Shown here: one piece after another, positions 44,894 to 54,844 of the stretch | How the letters are laid out: each line of letters opens with the position of its first letter | Numbering within the stretch: the stretch's first letter is position 1 | The notes under the pieces: model-generated | What the model was told of the DNA's origin: nothing | Databases searched by the model: none | Seen by the model: the letters and a program-made list of their open reading frames with translations, nothing else | NCBI RefSeq assembly: GCF_012927125.1 | Contig: NZ_JABBFZ010000001.1 | Location: 1-64,000, forward strand | Reading direction: 5' to 3' | Origin: Paraburkholderia antibiotica | GTDB taxonomy: Bacteria; Pseudomonadota; Gammaproteobacteria; Burkholderiales; Burkholderiaceae | Length of the DNA stretch: 64,000 nucleotides | Position numbers and translations under genes: made by a program

Positions 44894-45918
44894 TCGGCGC
44901 TCCTGACCCGCAGGCGCGGATTGAGCAGCACGTGCAGCGCATCGGCCAGCAGATTCGCGAGCGTATAGACCACGCCGATCGTCAGCACGCCTGCTTCGAG
45001 CATCGGAAAGTCCTTTGCCTTGGCCGCGTTGTAGATCAGCGAGCCGATCCCCTGGTAGTGGAACAGCGTCTCGACCACCACCAGTCCGCCGATCATGTAG
45101 CCGAGCTGCGTGGCGGCGACCGTGATGGTCGGCAGCAGCGCATTGCGCAGCACGTGCCGCCAGATCACGATGTGCCTCGGCAGGCCCTTGAGGATCGCGG
45201 TGCGGGTGTAGTCGGCGTCGAGCGCTTCGACGGTGCCCGCGCGCGCCATCCGCGCGATATAGCCGAAGAACACCAGCACCAGCGGCAGCACCGGCAACAC
45301 CAGATGCCTTAGCTGCTCGAACACGCCCGCGTCGGGCGCGGAGGTGGCTTCGATCGGCAGCCAGCGCAGCCATACGCCGAACACGAGAATCAGCACGATC
45401 GACGACACGAACTCCGGCACCACGGTCGCGGACAGGCCGGCAATGCTGATCGTGCGATCGAGCCAGCGTCCCGCGTGCATCGCTGCCCACACGCCGCCCG
45501 CGATGCCGAGCGGCACGACGACGATGAACGCGAGCAGGCCGAGCTTCGCCGAGTGCGCGAGCGCCTCGGCAATGAACGGCCCGACCGGTTCGCGATACGC
45601 GTACGACAGCCCCATGTCGCCGCGCACGAAATGCGCGATCCAGTCGACGTATTGCGTGACGAGCGGCCGGTCCGCGCCGAGCTGATGGTTGAGCGCGGCG
45701 ACCGCGCGCGCATCGGCGAGCGGCCCGAGCACCGCGCGGCCGATGTCGCCGGGCAGCAACTGGCCGCCCGCGAACACGATCAGCGACAGCAGCCACAGCG
45801 TGATCAGCGCGAGCCCGACGCGCGTCGCCAGAAAACGCGCGACGCGGCCCGCATTGCCGTTTGCCGCGCGTGCTGCGTGCGGTGCCGCGGATGCGGGAGA
45901 GGGCGCCGGTGCCGACAT
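44890..45918 (-). CDS. ABC transporter permease, DppB/NikB type
   Basis: 342-residue permease with an Ala-rich N-terminal tail, then the usual first helix (VGLALITLWLLSLIVFAGG), about six membrane segments and the EAA loop (DADYTRTAILKGLPRHIVIWRHVLRN). Pairs with DppC-type protein. Sits 80 bp downstream of the binding-protein gene, so the order is SBP, permease, permease, ATPase. Confidence 0.93.
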   Translation of the reverse strand: MSAPAPSPASAAPHAARAANGNAGRVARFLATRVGLALITLWLLSLIVFAGGQLLPGDIGRAVLGPLADARAVAALNHQLGADRPLVTQYVDWIAHFVRGDMGLSYAYREPVGPFIAEALAHSAKLGLLAFIVVVPLGIAGGVWAAMHAGRWLDRTISIAGLSATVVPEFVSSIVLILVFGVWLRWLPIEATSAPDAGVFEQLRHLVLPVLPLVLVFFGYIARMARAGTVEALDADYTRTAILKGLPRHIVIWRHVLRNALLPTITVAATQLGYMIGGLVVVETLFHYQGIGSLIYNAAKAKDFPMLEAGVLTIGVVYTLANLLADALHVLLNPRLRVRSAE

Positions 45919-45997
45919 CGTGAGTCCTCCTGCCGAAGTTGCGAAAACGCCTGCGTGCCGTACAGCGCGCGGCTTATACGGTGGCTTATCTGACGGC

Positions 45998-47695
45998 TTA
46001 CGCGGCGAGCGTCGCGCGATCGAAATACAGTTGCGCGAGCGCGGTGAAGCGCACGCCGTTCACGCCCTTGCGCATCGCGATCAGCTGATCGTAGAAGAAC
46101 GGAATGATGACCGGCGTCTCGTCGAGCAGCAGCGTCTGAATCTGGCCGGAGATCTTTCTCTGCGACGACAGATCGAGTGCCGCGACGAACTGCGCAACCA
46201 GTTGATCGTATTGCGGGTTCCTGAAGTGCGCGGCATTCCACGTGCCGTTGCTGGTGAACGGCGCATTGAGGAACACGTTCGGCACGCCGCGATGGCCGTA
46301 GTCGGTGATGCCGAGCGGCGAGTCGAGCCAGTCGGATTTGCCCGGCGTGCCCGCGCCGTAATACAGCGACTGGCTTTCGACCTTCAGGTTGATGCGCACG
46401 CCGATCGCCTTCGCGGCGTTCTGCACGACCACGGCGAGGTCTGGAATCTCCATGTATTTTTCGGTGGTCAGCGTGACGTCGAAGCCGTTCGGCACGCCGG
46501 CCTGAGCGAGTAGCTGCTTCGCCTTCGCGACGTCGATCCGGCGTTGCGGCACGCCTGCATCGGACGACGGAAACACCGGCGCGAACGGACTGTCGTTGCC
46601 GGTTTGCGCGCGGCCCTTGAAGAGGCCACGCACGATCACATCGCGGTCGATCGCCAGCGCGAGTGCCTGGCGCACGCGCTTGTCCTTGAAGAGCGGATTG
46701 TCGTTGCGCATATGAATCTGCCGATGCGCGCTCGACTTCACTCCCATCGCCTTGTAGTCCGGATTGTTCAGGATGCCGGCGCCGCCCTGCACGGTGAAGG
46801 TGCCCATCACGTCGGCCTGATGGCCTTGCAGCGCGAGCAGCTGCGCCTGCTCGTCGGCGTAGAAGGTGAACTGCACGCGCTGCGGCAACGCTTTGTCGCC
46901 CCAATAGTCAGGATTGCGCACGAACGACGCGCCGACCTTCGGCTGATACTTCTCGAAGCGGAACGGCCCGGTGCCGATGAAGCTCTTTTCGTAATTGCCC
47001 GCATAATTCGCGGGCAGGATCACCGCGTTGTAATTGTCCGACGACACGTAGTACGGGAAATTGCCGTTCGGCGCATCGAGATGAAACGCGACCGTGTGTT
47101 CGTCCACGACCTTCGCGCCGCCTTTCGACAGCACGCCCTTCAGCACCGACAGCGCGGCCGAGCCGCTGGCCGGGTCGGCGAGACGGTCGAAGGTGGCGAC
47201 CACGTCTTTGGCGCCGAAGCGCTGGCCGTCGTGGAACTTGACGTTCTGGCGCAGTGTGAAGGTCCACACGTCGCCTTTGTCGTTCGGCTTCCACGACAGC
47301 GCGAGCGCGGGCTTCAGCATCAGCTTCTCGCCGTCGTCGTCGATCAGGAATTCGCCGGTCTGGTTCAGCAGCGCGAGGCTCGCGGCGTCGGTCACGGTCA
47401 ATGGGTCGACGGCGCCCGCCGGCGTCAGATGCGCGACGCGGATCGTCTGGTTCGAGGCGGCGGGCGTGGCCGCCGCGCCTTGCGCCTGTGCGCGCGGCGT
47501 GCCGAGCACACCGCCGCCCGCGAGCGACAGGCCGATCACGCTCGCGTAGCGCAGCAGTTCGCGTCGCGTGATGCGGCCGGCAAGGAATTCGTCGAGGGCG
47601 TGGTTGCCGTAGGCGTCGGCGGTGGGGCGGGCTGCGTCGAGGGCTGTGCTCAGTGCTGCATGACTTGCGAGAAATCGGTCCGCTGGCTTTTTCAT
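45998..47695 (-). CDS. extracellular solute-binding protein family 5 (peptide/nickel type)
   Basis: 565 residues. A twin-arginine-like signal (TRRELLRYASVIGLSLAGGG, about residues 43-62) indicates Tat export, which is unusual for this family and suits a folded or metal-bound protein. The SBP-5 domain follows (about 80-550, LKPALALSWKPN, VWTFTLRQNVKFHDG). Ligand is not known: peptides, nickel chelates or other small molecules are possible. First gene of the ABC unit. Confidence 0.9.
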   Translation of the reverse strand: MKKPADRFLASHAALSTALDAARPTADAYGNHALDEFLAGRITRRELLRYASVIGLSLAGGGVLGTPRAQAQGAAATPAASNQTIRVAHLTPAGAVDPLTVTDAASLALLNQTGEFLIDDDGEKLMLKPALALSWKPNDKGDVWTFTLRQNVKFHDGQRFGAKDVVATFDRLADPASGSAALSVLKGVLSKGGAKVVDEHTVAFHLDAPNGNFPYYVSSDNYNAVILPANYAGNYEKSFIGTGPFRFEKYQPKVGASFVRNPDYWGDKALPQRVQFTFYADEQAQLLALQGHQADVMGTFTVQGGAGILNNPDYKAMGVKSSAHRQIHMRNDNPLFKDKRVRQALALAIDRDVIVRGLFKGRAQTGNDSPFAPVFPSSDAGVPQRRIDVAKAKQLLAQAGVPNGFDVTLTTEKYMEIPDLAVVVQNAAKAIGVRINLKVESQSLYYGAGTPGKSDWLDSPLGITDYGHRGVPNVFLNAPFTSNGTWNAAHFRNPQYDQLVAQFVAALDLSSQRKISGQIQTLLLDETPVIIPFFYDQLIAMRKGVNGVRFTALAQLYFDRATLAA

Positions 47696-48093
47696 CGATG
47701 GCGTGTCCAGTCCGTTCTGTTGCCGGTTCCGTAGCGTCGCGCGAACCGCGCGAGCACGCGAGGGCAGCGCGCGATCGGAGCGGCGGTGCGAGGTGGCCGC
47801 CGCGAGCGCCGACGCGCAGGGCTGCGCAAAGCGGTTTCAGTGTAAGCGATTGCTCACGGCTGCGGCGCGCTGGCGGCGCCGCGAGCTTGCCGATCGGCTG
47901 ATAAAGTCGGCGCGGTGTGTCGTCGTCACAACGGTGGTGAGCGGTGGTGAACGGTGGCAAGCGGCGGCGGGAACGTGTTCACGTTGCGCGACCGCGCCGG
48001 CGGACGGACCGCCGCTATTGCGCTGGAATCCTTACCGATTGCGCCGTTCGTGCTGCTCACGGGCAGTGAGATTTACCGCTGCGGCTTGCCGCG
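47696..48093. other. 398-bp gap between the SBP gene and the nickel/cobalt permease gene
   Basis: No gene can be supported. It contains several GTGGTGAGCGGTGG-like G-rich repeats (about 47930-47975). A promoter for the ABC genes must lie in the part next to 47696 but no convincing hexamers are seen. Confidence 0.4.
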
Positions 48094-49131
48094 CTAGTAC
48101 GTCTGCGACGTTTGCGTGCCCGGCCGGCGCCAACGATGAAGCAGCACGGAGCCGATCCAGCACGCCATGAACGCGGCGACGATCCAGTAGCCGAGCGCGC
48201 CGAACCGCTCGTTGATGCTCGCGACCGCGTCCCACACGCCGCCGCTCCAGCCGAGGTGCTCCGACAGCAGCCCGAGCGCCTCGACGCCGCCGATCACGAT
48301 CGCGACCACTGCCGAGACGAAGGTGATGCTGGCGTTGTAGTAGAGCTTGCGCTTCGGGTCGTCCATCGCCCAGCCGTACGCGTGGACCATCAGCACGTTG
48401 TCGGTCGAATCGACGAGCGTCATGCCGGCGGTGAAGAGCGCCGGGAACACGAGGATCGAGTAGAGCGGCAGGCCGGTACTCGCCTGCGACGCGGCGATCG
48501 CGAGCAGGCCGATTTCGGTGGCGGTGTCGAAGCCGAGGCCGAACAGCACGCCGACCGGGTACATGTGCCAGCTTTTCGTTACGAGCCGGAACAGCGGCCG
48601 CAACGCGCGCGACAGCAGGCCAGCCGGCGCGAAGGTATCGCTGGCGGGCTGGCCGGGGTCGGGTGTCGCGCCGTCGCGTTGCGCGTGCCGATAACGGCGC
48701 CACACATCGCGCAGGATCACCAGATTGGCGGCTGCGAGCACCAGCAGGAACGTCGCCGAGACCAGCGTGCCGATCGTGCCGCCGACTTCCTTGAAGCTCT
48801 CGAAGCGCCCATGCAGCGAATGCGCGGTCCACGCGATGCCCACGGTCGCCGCGATCACGATCGTCGAATGGCCGAGCGAAAACGCGAGGCCGATGCCGAG
48901 CGGCTGCTTGCCGGTTTGCATCAGCTTGCGCGTAACGGCGTCGATCGCCGCGATGTGGTCGGCGTCGACCGCATGGCGCAGGCCGAAGCCGTACGCGAGC
49001 AGCGCGGTGCCGAGCAGCAGCGGATAGTGGCGAAACGCGATCAATGCCCACAGCCACGCGCCGAGGTTGGCGGCGATCAGCACCGTATAGAGCGTGAGCA
49101 GGCGAGGGCGCAGCGAGGCGGTGGGTGTCAT
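48094..49131 (-). CDS. NiCoT-type nickel/cobalt permease (HoxN/NixA family)
   Basis: 345-residue membrane protein with about eight hydrophobic segments. The signature HAVDADHI in helix II, LGHSTIV and LGFDTATEI motifs define the NiCoT family, which imports Ni2+ and/or Co2+ with high affinity. It starts 27 bp after the cupin stop, so both are probably co-transcribed. The nearby ABC importer of the peptide/nickel type may serve the same metal. Confidence 0.92.
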   Translation of the reverse strand: MTPTASLRPRLLTLYTVLIAANLGAWLWALIAFRHYPLLLGTALLAYGFGLRHAVDADHIAAIDAVTRKLMQTGKQPLGIGLAFSLGHSTIVIAATVGIAWTAHSLHGRFESFKEVGGTIGTLVSATFLLVLAAANLVILRDVWRRYRHAQRDGATPDPGQPASDTFAPAGLLSRALRPLFRLVTKSWHMYPVGVLFGLGFDTATEIGLLAIAASQASTGLPLYSILVFPALFTAGMTLVDSTDNVLMVHAYGWAMDDPKRKLYYNASITFVSAVVAIVIGGVEALGLLSEHLGWSGGVWDAVASINERFGALGYWIVAAFMACWIGSVLLHRWRRPGTQTSQTY

Positions 49132-49158
49132 GGGCGCGGCAGTGAAAGAGCGGATGAG

Positions 49159-49686
49159 TTAATGATCGTGCGGATGCTTGTGGATCGGATCGACCCAGTA
49201 GACGGTCTCGGGCTGCTCGACCGCGTCGATGTTCAGATTGACCACGACCGCTTCGTTGTCGCTGCGCACCAGCACGCATTCGAGCGGATCGTCGGTGCTC
49301 GCGTTGATCTCCTGATGCGGCACGTAGGGCGGCACGAAGATGAAGTCGCCGGGACCGGCTTCGGCGGTGAACTCCAGATGCTCGCCCCAACGCATGCGCG
49401 CGTGGCCGCGCACCACGTAGATCACGCTTTCGAGCGCGCCGTGATGATGCGCGCCGGTCTTCGCGTTCGGATGAATCGTCACGGTGCCGGCCCAGATCTT
49501 CTGCGCGCCGACCCGCGCCGCGTTGATCGCGGCCGCGCGATTCATGCCAGGCGTCTGCGCGGTGTTGGTGTCCAGCTGGTCGCCGCGGATGACCTTCACG
49601 CCGTGCTCGCGCCAGTCGATCTGCGCGCCGCTTTCGGCGGCTTCGTGCTCGGCGCGGTAATGCGGGTGTTCGTGATCATGGCTCAT
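49159..49686 (-). CDS. His-rich cupin-domain protein
   Basis: 175 residues. The cupin barrel contains the metal-site pattern GAHHHGALESVIYVVRG and PPYVPHQE. Both ends are His-rich (MSHDHEHPHY at the start and HKHPHDH at the end), like metal-storage or metal-delivery proteins. AAGGAG lies 5 nt before ATG 49686. Upstream of the NiCoT permease gene on the same strand. Enzyme activity cannot be told. The 331 bp between here and fusA hold only a terminator (49902-49926). Confidence 0.85.
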   Translation of the reverse strand: MSHDHEHPHYRAEHEAAESGAQIDWREHGVKVIRGDQLDTNTAQTPGMNRAAAINAARVGAQKIWAGTVTIHPNAKTGAHHHGALESVIYVVRGHARMRWGEHLEFTAEAGPGDFIFVPPYVPHQEINASTDDPLECVLVRSDNEAVVVNLNIDAVEQPETVYWVDPIHKHPHDH

Positions 49687-49901
49687 GGTGTCTCCTTCCC
49701 GGCTTGCATGCCGTGCTTGAGTGCTTGACCGATGCGGCTCGACCGTAGTGCAGAACAAAACAACCAAACGACAAAACGGCAGACCCGATAGACCGGTTGC
49801 TGTCCGGCATTCTGGCACGGCCAAAAAACGTGTGGTGCAACTGCGTGCGCCGCGCTGTCTGTCGAGCCGATCGTCGTGCGATAGATAAAGTGCGATAAAA
49901 A

Positions 49902-49926
49902 AAGCCCGTTCACAAGGAACGGGCTT
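49902..49926 (-). terminator. rho-independent terminator of fusA
   Basis: 10-bp stem AAGCCCGTTC / GAACGGGCTT with a 5-nt loop, T-run on the minus strand. Follows fusA by about 90 nt. A T-rich tail on the plus side could also let it act in the other direction. Confidence 0.8.
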
Positions 49927-50017
49927 CGGTTTTTTACGTGAGCGGTGCGAGCCTGCAACCGGTTGCCGAACGCTGATCGTTGCTGCTGCGGCCGGTTGCG
50001 GGGCTCATGTGCAGTGC

Positions 50018-52126
50018 TTACTGCTTCTTCGCGTTGATCACCGCCTCGGCGACATTGCTCGGCGTTTCCGCGTAATGCTTGAACTCCATCGTGTAAGTCG
50101 CGCGGCCCTGAGTGGCCGAGCGCAGCGACGTCGAGTAGCCGAACATCTCGGCGAGCGGCACCTCCGCGCGCACCAGCTTGCCGCCGCCGCCCGCGATGTC
50201 TTCCATGCCCTGCACCATGCCGCGTCGGCTCGACAGATCGCCCATCACGTTGCCCATGAAGTCTTCGGGCGTTTCCACCTCGACCGCCATCATCGGTTCG
50301 AGCAGCACGGGCCTGGCCTTGCGCATCGCTTCCTTGAACGCCATCGAGCCGGCCATGCGGAAGGCGTTTTCGTTCGAGTCGACGTCGTGGTACGAGCCGA
50401 AGGTCAGCGTGACCTTCACGTCGACGACCGGATAGCCGGCCAGCACGCCGGCCTTCAGCGTTTCCGTGATGCCCTTGTCGACCGCCGGGATGAATTCGCG
50501 CGGAATCACGCCGCCCTTGATCGCATCGACAAATTCGTAGCCCTTGCCCTGCTCGGACGGCTCGAGCGTAATCACCGCGTGACCGTACTGGCCGCGCCCG
50601 CCCGATTGCTTGACGAACTTGCCTTCCACATCTTCGACCTTGTTGCGCACCGTCTCGCGATATGCGACCTGCGGCTTGCCGACGGTCGCCTCGACGCCGA
50701 ACTCGCGCTTCATCCGGTCGACCAGAATTTCGAGGTGCAGCTCACCCATCCCGGAGATGATCGTCTGGCCGGATTCCTCGTCAGTCTGCACGCGGAACGA
50801 CGGGTCTTCCTGCGCGAGGCGGTTCAGCGCGATGCCCATCTTCTCCTGGTCGGCTTTGGTCTTCGGCTCGACCGCCTGCGAGATCACCGGGTCCGGGAAG
50901 ATCATCTTTTCGAGGATGATCACATGGTTAGGATCGCAGAGCGTGTCGCCGGTGGTCGCTTCCTTCAGGCCGACGGCCGCGGCGATGTCGCCCGCGTAGA
51001 CCTCCTTGATTTCCTTGCGCTCGTTCGCGTGCATCTGCAGGATCCGGCCGAGGCGCTCCTTCTTTTCCTTGATCGCGTTGTAGACCGTGTCGCCCGAATT
51101 GACGACGCCCGAGTACACGCGGAAGAAGATCAACTGGCCGACGAACGGGTCGGTCATGATCTTGAAGGCGAGCGCCGAGAACGGATCGTCGTCGTTCGGA
51201 TGACGCTCGATCTCCTTGTCGTGCTCGTCGTGACCGATGATCGCGGGCACGTCGACCGGCGACGGCAGATAGTCGATCACCGCGTCGAGCATCGCCTGCA
51301 CGCCTTTGTTCTTGAACGCGCTGCCGCACAGCATCGGCACGATCTCGTTGGCGATCGTGCGCGCGCGGATGCCGTGCTTGATTTCCTCTTCGGTCAGGTG
51401 ATGCTCGCCGCCGAGGTATTTTTCGAGCAGTTCTTCGTTCGCTTCGGCGGCGGCCTCGACCATCTTGTCGTGCCATTCCTTCGCGGTCGCGGCGAGCTCG
51501 GCCGGAATCTCGCGATACTCGAACTTGATGCCCTGGCTGGCGTCGTCCCAGAAGATCGCCTTCATCTTCACGAGATCGACCACGCCCTGGAAGTGATCTT
51601 CCGCGCCGATCGGAATCTGGATCGGCACCGCGACGCCTTTCAGGCGATCGCCGATCTGCCGCTGCACGCGGAAAAAGTCCGCGCCGACGCGGTCCATCTT
51701 GTTGACGAACGCGATGCGCGGCACCTTGTACTTGTTCGCCTGGCGCCACACGGTTTCCGATTGCGGCTGCACGCCGCCGACCGAGTCGTAGACCATGCAG
51801 GCGCCGTCGAGCACGCGCATCGAGCGCTCGACTTCGATCGTGAAGTCGACGTGCCCGGGGGTGTCGATGATGTTGATCCGATGCTCGGGATAGTTGCCGG
51901 CCATGCCTTTCCAGAACGCCGTGGTGGCCGCCGAGGTGATCGTGATGCCGCGCTCCTGCTCCTGTTCCATCCAGTCCATCGTCGCCGCACCGTCGTGAAC
52001 CTCGCCGATCTTGTGGGTCACGCCGGTGTAGAACAGGATCCGTTCGGTGGTGGTGGTTTTGCCGGCATCGATGTGAGCGCTGATGCCGATATTCCGGTAG
52101 CGCTCGATGGGAGTCTTGCGGGGCAC
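50018..52126 (-). CDS. fusA: elongation factor G (stand-alone copy)
   Basis: 702-residue translational GTPase. The G domain has [30 protein letters not shown] and NKMDR; domains II-V continue to [15 protein letters not shown] near the end. The gene is not in a str operon (no rpsL, rpsG or tuf next to it), so it is probably the second EF-G copy common in Burkholderiales. It could share elongation and recycling duties with the main copy. Confidence 0.95.
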   Translation of the reverse strand: MPRKTPIERYRNIGISAHIDAGKTTTTERILFYTGVTHKIGEVHDGAATMDWMEQEQERGITITSAATTAFWKGMAGNYPEHRINIIDTPGHVDFTIEVERSMRVLDGACMVYDSVGGVQPQSETVWRQANKYKVPRIAFVNKMDRVGADFFRVQRQIGDRLKGVAVPIQIPIGAEDHFQGVVDLVKMKAIFWDDASQGIKFEYREIPAELAATAKEWHDKMVEAAAEANEELLEKYLGGEHHLTEEEIKHGIRARTIANEIVPMLCGSAFKNKGVQAMLDAVIDYLPSPVDVPAIIGHDEHDKEIERHPNDDDPFSALAFKIMTDPFVGQLIFFRVYSGVVNSGDTVYNAIKEKKERLGRILQMHANERKEIKEVYAGDIAAAVGLKEATTGDTLCDPNHVIILEKMIFPDPVISQAVEPKTKADQEKMGIALNRLAQEDPSFRVQTDEESGQTIISGMGELHLEILVDRMKREFGVEATVGKPQVAYRETVRNKVEDVEGKFVKQSGGRGQYGHAVITLEPSEQGKGYEFVDAIKGGVIPREFIPAVDKGITETLKAGVLAGYPVVDVKVTLTFGSYHDVDSNENAFRMAGSMAFKEAMRKARPVLLEPMMAVEVETPEDFMGNVMGDLSSRRGMVQGMEDIAGGGGKLVRAEVPLAEMFGYSTSLRSATQGRATYTMEFKHYAETPSNVAEAVINAKKQ

Positions 52127-52328
52127 GTGAACCTCCTTGGAATGGCGCGCCTGAAACGCAGGCCGGGCGACCGCGTGGGCCGCCCGGGGAAGTGATGTGC
52201 TGCTCTATGTCGTGTCGCTTTATCGAGATTACAAGGATAGCGCGTCGGTTGGTCTTTTGCATGAATCCTGCCAGCGGGCGCGAAGGCCGCCCGAGCGGGG
52301 CCTCGCGGCAGGCTGCACGGGCGTAAAA

Positions 52329-52360
52329 AAAGCCGGCGCCCGGGGAAGGGCGCCGGCTTT
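52329..52360 (-). terminator. rho-independent terminator of the DUF192 gene
   Basis: 12-bp stem (52329-52340 with 52349-52360), 8-nt loop, T-run on the minus strand. Sits within the 413-bp gap between the fusA start and DUF192; nothing else is seen there. Confidence 0.8.
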
Positions 52361-52539
52361 CCGGCGAAACGGTGCGGCCGCTGGGCGGCGCTATGGTGGT
52401 GTTGCAGTGGGGCTGCTGTGGCGCCGCATTGGCACCATGGCGGCGCCGATGCGCTGCGCGCCGCCGGATGCCCTGCAGCGTCTCGCTGCGACGCGCGTAG
52501 CTGTGGCTCCCGCGCGGCTACTGTGCAGTTATCGCACGG

Positions 52540-53055
52540 TTACTGCGTGACGCCCGGCACCGGCGGCAAGCCCTGAATCTGCATGCCCGGCTTGATGCCC
52601 TTCGACGCGAACCAGCCCTTCGACATTTCCAGCGCGAACACGCCGTTATGCGTCGGGCAGTGGTTGTTGGTGGTCTCGGCCTGCATCTCGGCGATGTCGG
52701 TGATCGTGCCGTCCGCGCGCATGAACGCGATCGACAGCGGGATCAGCGTGTTCTTCATCCAGAAGCAGTGGCCGGCGTTCTCGTTGAACACGAACAGCAT
52801 GCCTTCGTTCGGCGCGAGATTCGTGCGGTACATCAGGCCCTGTTCGCGGTCCGCGTCGTTGGCGGCGACGGCCGCGTCGATCACGAACATGCCGGCAGTC
52901 AGCTTGACGCGCGGGAACTCGCCCGGCTGCTTCGCGCCCGGCGGCATCTGCTGCGCGTGAGCGGGGACGGTGGTGGCGACGAACGATAGCGCCGCGAGCG
53001 GCAGGGCAACGGCAATGGCGAGACGCGCCATCGACGAGCGCAGGGAAAATCGCAC
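52540..53055 (-). CDS. DUF192 (UPF0127) exported protein
   Basis: 171-residue protein with an N-terminal signal (ARLAIAVALPLAALSFVATTVPAHA) and the DUF192 beta-barrel (EQGLMYRTNLAPNEGMLFVF, MKNTLIPLSIAF). GTG 53055 is used because AAGGAG lies 7 nt upstream. Role unknown; homologues are found in halophilic archaea and many bacteria and are thought to be secreted or cell-surface proteins. Single gene with its own terminator. Confidence 0.85.
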   Translation of the reverse strand: MRFSLRSSMARLAIAVALPLAALSFVATTVPAHAQQMPPGAKQPGEFPRVKLTAGMFVIDAAVAANDADREQGLMYRTNLAPNEGMLFVFNENAGHCFWMKNTLIPLSIAFMRADGTITDIAEMQAETTNNHCPTHNGVFALEMSKGWFASKGIKPGMQIQGLPPVPGVTQ

Positions 53056-53198
53056 GGCAAGACTCCTTGCTGAAATTGACTCGCGCATGTTACGCGAGCG
53101 CGCCAAAAACAAAAAGGCAGATCGCCTTGCGGTGATCTGCCTTACAACGCCGTAAGAACGGCAATGAAGCGTGTTCTTGACTGCGTTTTACAAGCAAC

Positions 53199-53393
53199 TT
53201 ACTCCGAAGCTGCCGAAGCTGCAGCAGCTGCTGCTGCCTTCTTGTGCGACTTCTTGTGGTGGTGCTTGGTGGTCTTCTTGGCTGCCGAAGCTGCTGCTGC
53301 CGGAGCTGCCGAAGCTGCTGCCGGAGCCGAAGCTTGTGCGAATGCTGCCGTTGCGAAGAGGCCAGCGACCAGAGCGGCGATCAGTTTGTTCAT
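53199..53393 (-). CDS. small Ala/Lys/His-rich exported protein
   Basis: 64 residues: a signal peptide (MNKLIAALVAGLFATAAFAQ) then an Ala/Pro region and a basic core (KKTTKHHHKKSHKK) followed by an Ala tail. Similar mini-proteins are common in Burkholderia. GAGGA lies 8-9 nt before the ATG. Possible metal or nucleic-acid binding from His/Lys content, but this is inference. Confidence 0.7.
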   Translation of the reverse strand: MNKLIAALVAGLFATAAFAQASAPAAASAAPAAAASAAKKTTKHHHKKSHKKAAAAAAASAASE

Positions 53394-53845
53394 TTTGTAA
53401 ATCCTCAGCTTGAGTTAATTAACCAAATGACCCGGCTTATGTAGAGTCATGTCGGTAAACGTGCCATCCACCTTTCGGTTGACAGCCGCATCGAACAAAA
53501 TTTTTCGACGCGTCTGCTAGCGTTCGGACTTTCGTACTCGCCGAGCGAAGCGGCTTATGCAAAGGTCTTTACGGCTGAATGCCGGATAGCTTCGGTGGCA
53601 TCTGCGTCGAATAACGCGGCGGGTTGCACGGCGGTTGACGCGAATTCCGCGGAAATTTCGAGCGCACGCAGAGGCGTTGAAAATACTTTGCGATAGATCA
53701 TGCGGACATCGTTGTTCCACGTTTTTCGAGCCCGCGTTTCACGTGTCGATTTGCGTGCTGATACAACGAGTTAGGGACGATGTTCACAACCGTGAAACAT
53801 ATTTTGAGCTGGTACGTATAGCGTTATTTGCACTTTTGCGTGGCT
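53394..53845. other. 452-bp gap with no gene supported
   Basis: Contains a TTGACA at about 53479 on the plus strand with no good -10 and no gene following. Short open frames here lack any conserved signal. Confidence 0.4.
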
Positions 53846-54415
53846 TCAGATCACACCATCCCACGGTGCATTCGACGGCAACTCGCGACTCTCTCCGGGC
53901 TGCAGTCCGAGTGAAAAAATGTCAAGCGCACCGACGCCGACGCGCACCAGACGCAAGGTCGGAAAGCCGACCGCGGCCGTCATACGTCGCACCTGGCGGT
54001 TCTTGCCTTCGGTGATCGACAGCTCGATCCAGGTGGTCGGAATCGCGGCGCGATAGCGGATCGGCGGCGTGCGGGTCCACAGCGTGTCCGACGGTTCGAC
54101 GTAATTCGCGCGACACGGACGCGTCACGTAATCGCCAAGATCGACGCCGCGCGCAAGCTTCTTCAACGCGGCCTCGTCGAGCGCGCCTTCGACTTGTGCC
54201 CAATAACGTTTGACGAGCTTGTGACGCGGCTCCGCGATACGCGCCTGCAACGCACCGTCGTCGGTGAGCAGCAGCAGGCCTTCGCTATCGGAGTCGAGCC
54301 GGCCCGCCGGATAGACGTTGGGCACCTTGACCCAGTCGGCGAGCGACGCGCGCGTCTCGTGCGGCGAGAATTGGCAGATGGTGCCGAACGGCTTGTTCAG
54401 GGCGAGGAGGCGCAT
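53846..54415 (-). CDS. rluE: RluE-like 23S rRNA pseudouridine synthase
   Basis: 189-residue RsuA-family pseudouridine synthase without the S4 domain. Catalytic Asp in GRLDSDSEGLLLLT and the second motif GKNRQVRRMTAAVGFPTLRLVRV are clear, fitting RluE (U2457 in E. coli numbering). ATG 54415 is the only reasonable start. It is divergent from icd. The RluE assignment among RsuA relatives is probable, not certain. Confidence 0.85.
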   Translation of the reverse strand: MRLLALNKPFGTICQFSPHETRASLADWVKVPNVYPAGRLDSDSEGLLLLTDDGALQARIAEPRHKLVKRYWAQVEGALDEAALKKLARGVDLGDYVTRPCRANYVEPSDTLWTRTPPIRYRAAIPTTWIELSITEGKNRQVRRMTAAVGFPTLRLVRVGVGALDIFSLGLQPGESRELPSNAPWDGVI

Positions 54416-54634
54416 GGGGAGTCAGACGGCAGAGAGTGGCAGAGGGTGCGGACAGCGGCGCGAACGTGGGTCGGCGAGGGCGTTGTCAAGGGCGTCGCAC
54501 GGCGCGCCGTGACGAGCATGTGACGACAGCGTGGCGATGACCGGCCGCCTTGTGCATGAGTCCATCGCGCGTACACGTTTTGGGGCCGATGGCGGATGGC
54601 GCGATGATAATGCATAAATCGGAATGAAGATTCT

Positions 54635-54647
54635 TGTATCTTATACA
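54635..54647. promoter_or_regulatory. palindrome upstream of icd
   Basis: TGTAT-ctt-ATACA, a perfect inverted repeat of 5 bp with a 3-bp centre, in a local AT-rich spot about 95 nt upstream of the icd -10. GntR-family repressors of TCA-cycle genes often bind TGTAT...ATACA-type sites. No such regulator gene lies nearby. The 429-bp region between rluE and icd holds otherwise only the -10 at 54740. Confidence 0.45.
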
Positions 54648-54739
54648 GGAGCACGGCGCGCTCGGATTTCTCCCAGAGCGGGGCGTTCATGTTGGAAAAC
54701 CCCGAGCGCAAGCCGCCCGGGCGCGCGAGACGCGTGGGC

Positions 54740-54745
54740 TAGAAT
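54740..54745 (+). promoter_or_regulatory. probable icd -10 element
   Basis: TAGAAT about 100 nt before the icd ATG. The -35 at 17 nt upstream is not convincing. Confidence 0.4.
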
Positions 54746-54844
54746 AGCGGCCAGGCCGCTCGCGGGCGTTCGGCATTGCGCGGCGAGGGGCGTCTCTTTC
54801 GCAGTCTCCCATCCGCTTTTGCACAGCTTTCACTGGAGTCGATC

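Noticed and set aside
47696..48093. Nickel/cobalt riboswitch upstream of the metal genes
   Set aside because: No four-way-junction-like conserved pattern was seen, and the gap is upstream of the SBP gene and downstream of the permease gene.
53517..53720. Small open frame on the minus strand between the Ala-rich gene and rluE
   Set aside because: Arg/Cys/His mixture with no ribosome-binding site or signal; the region looks non-coding.
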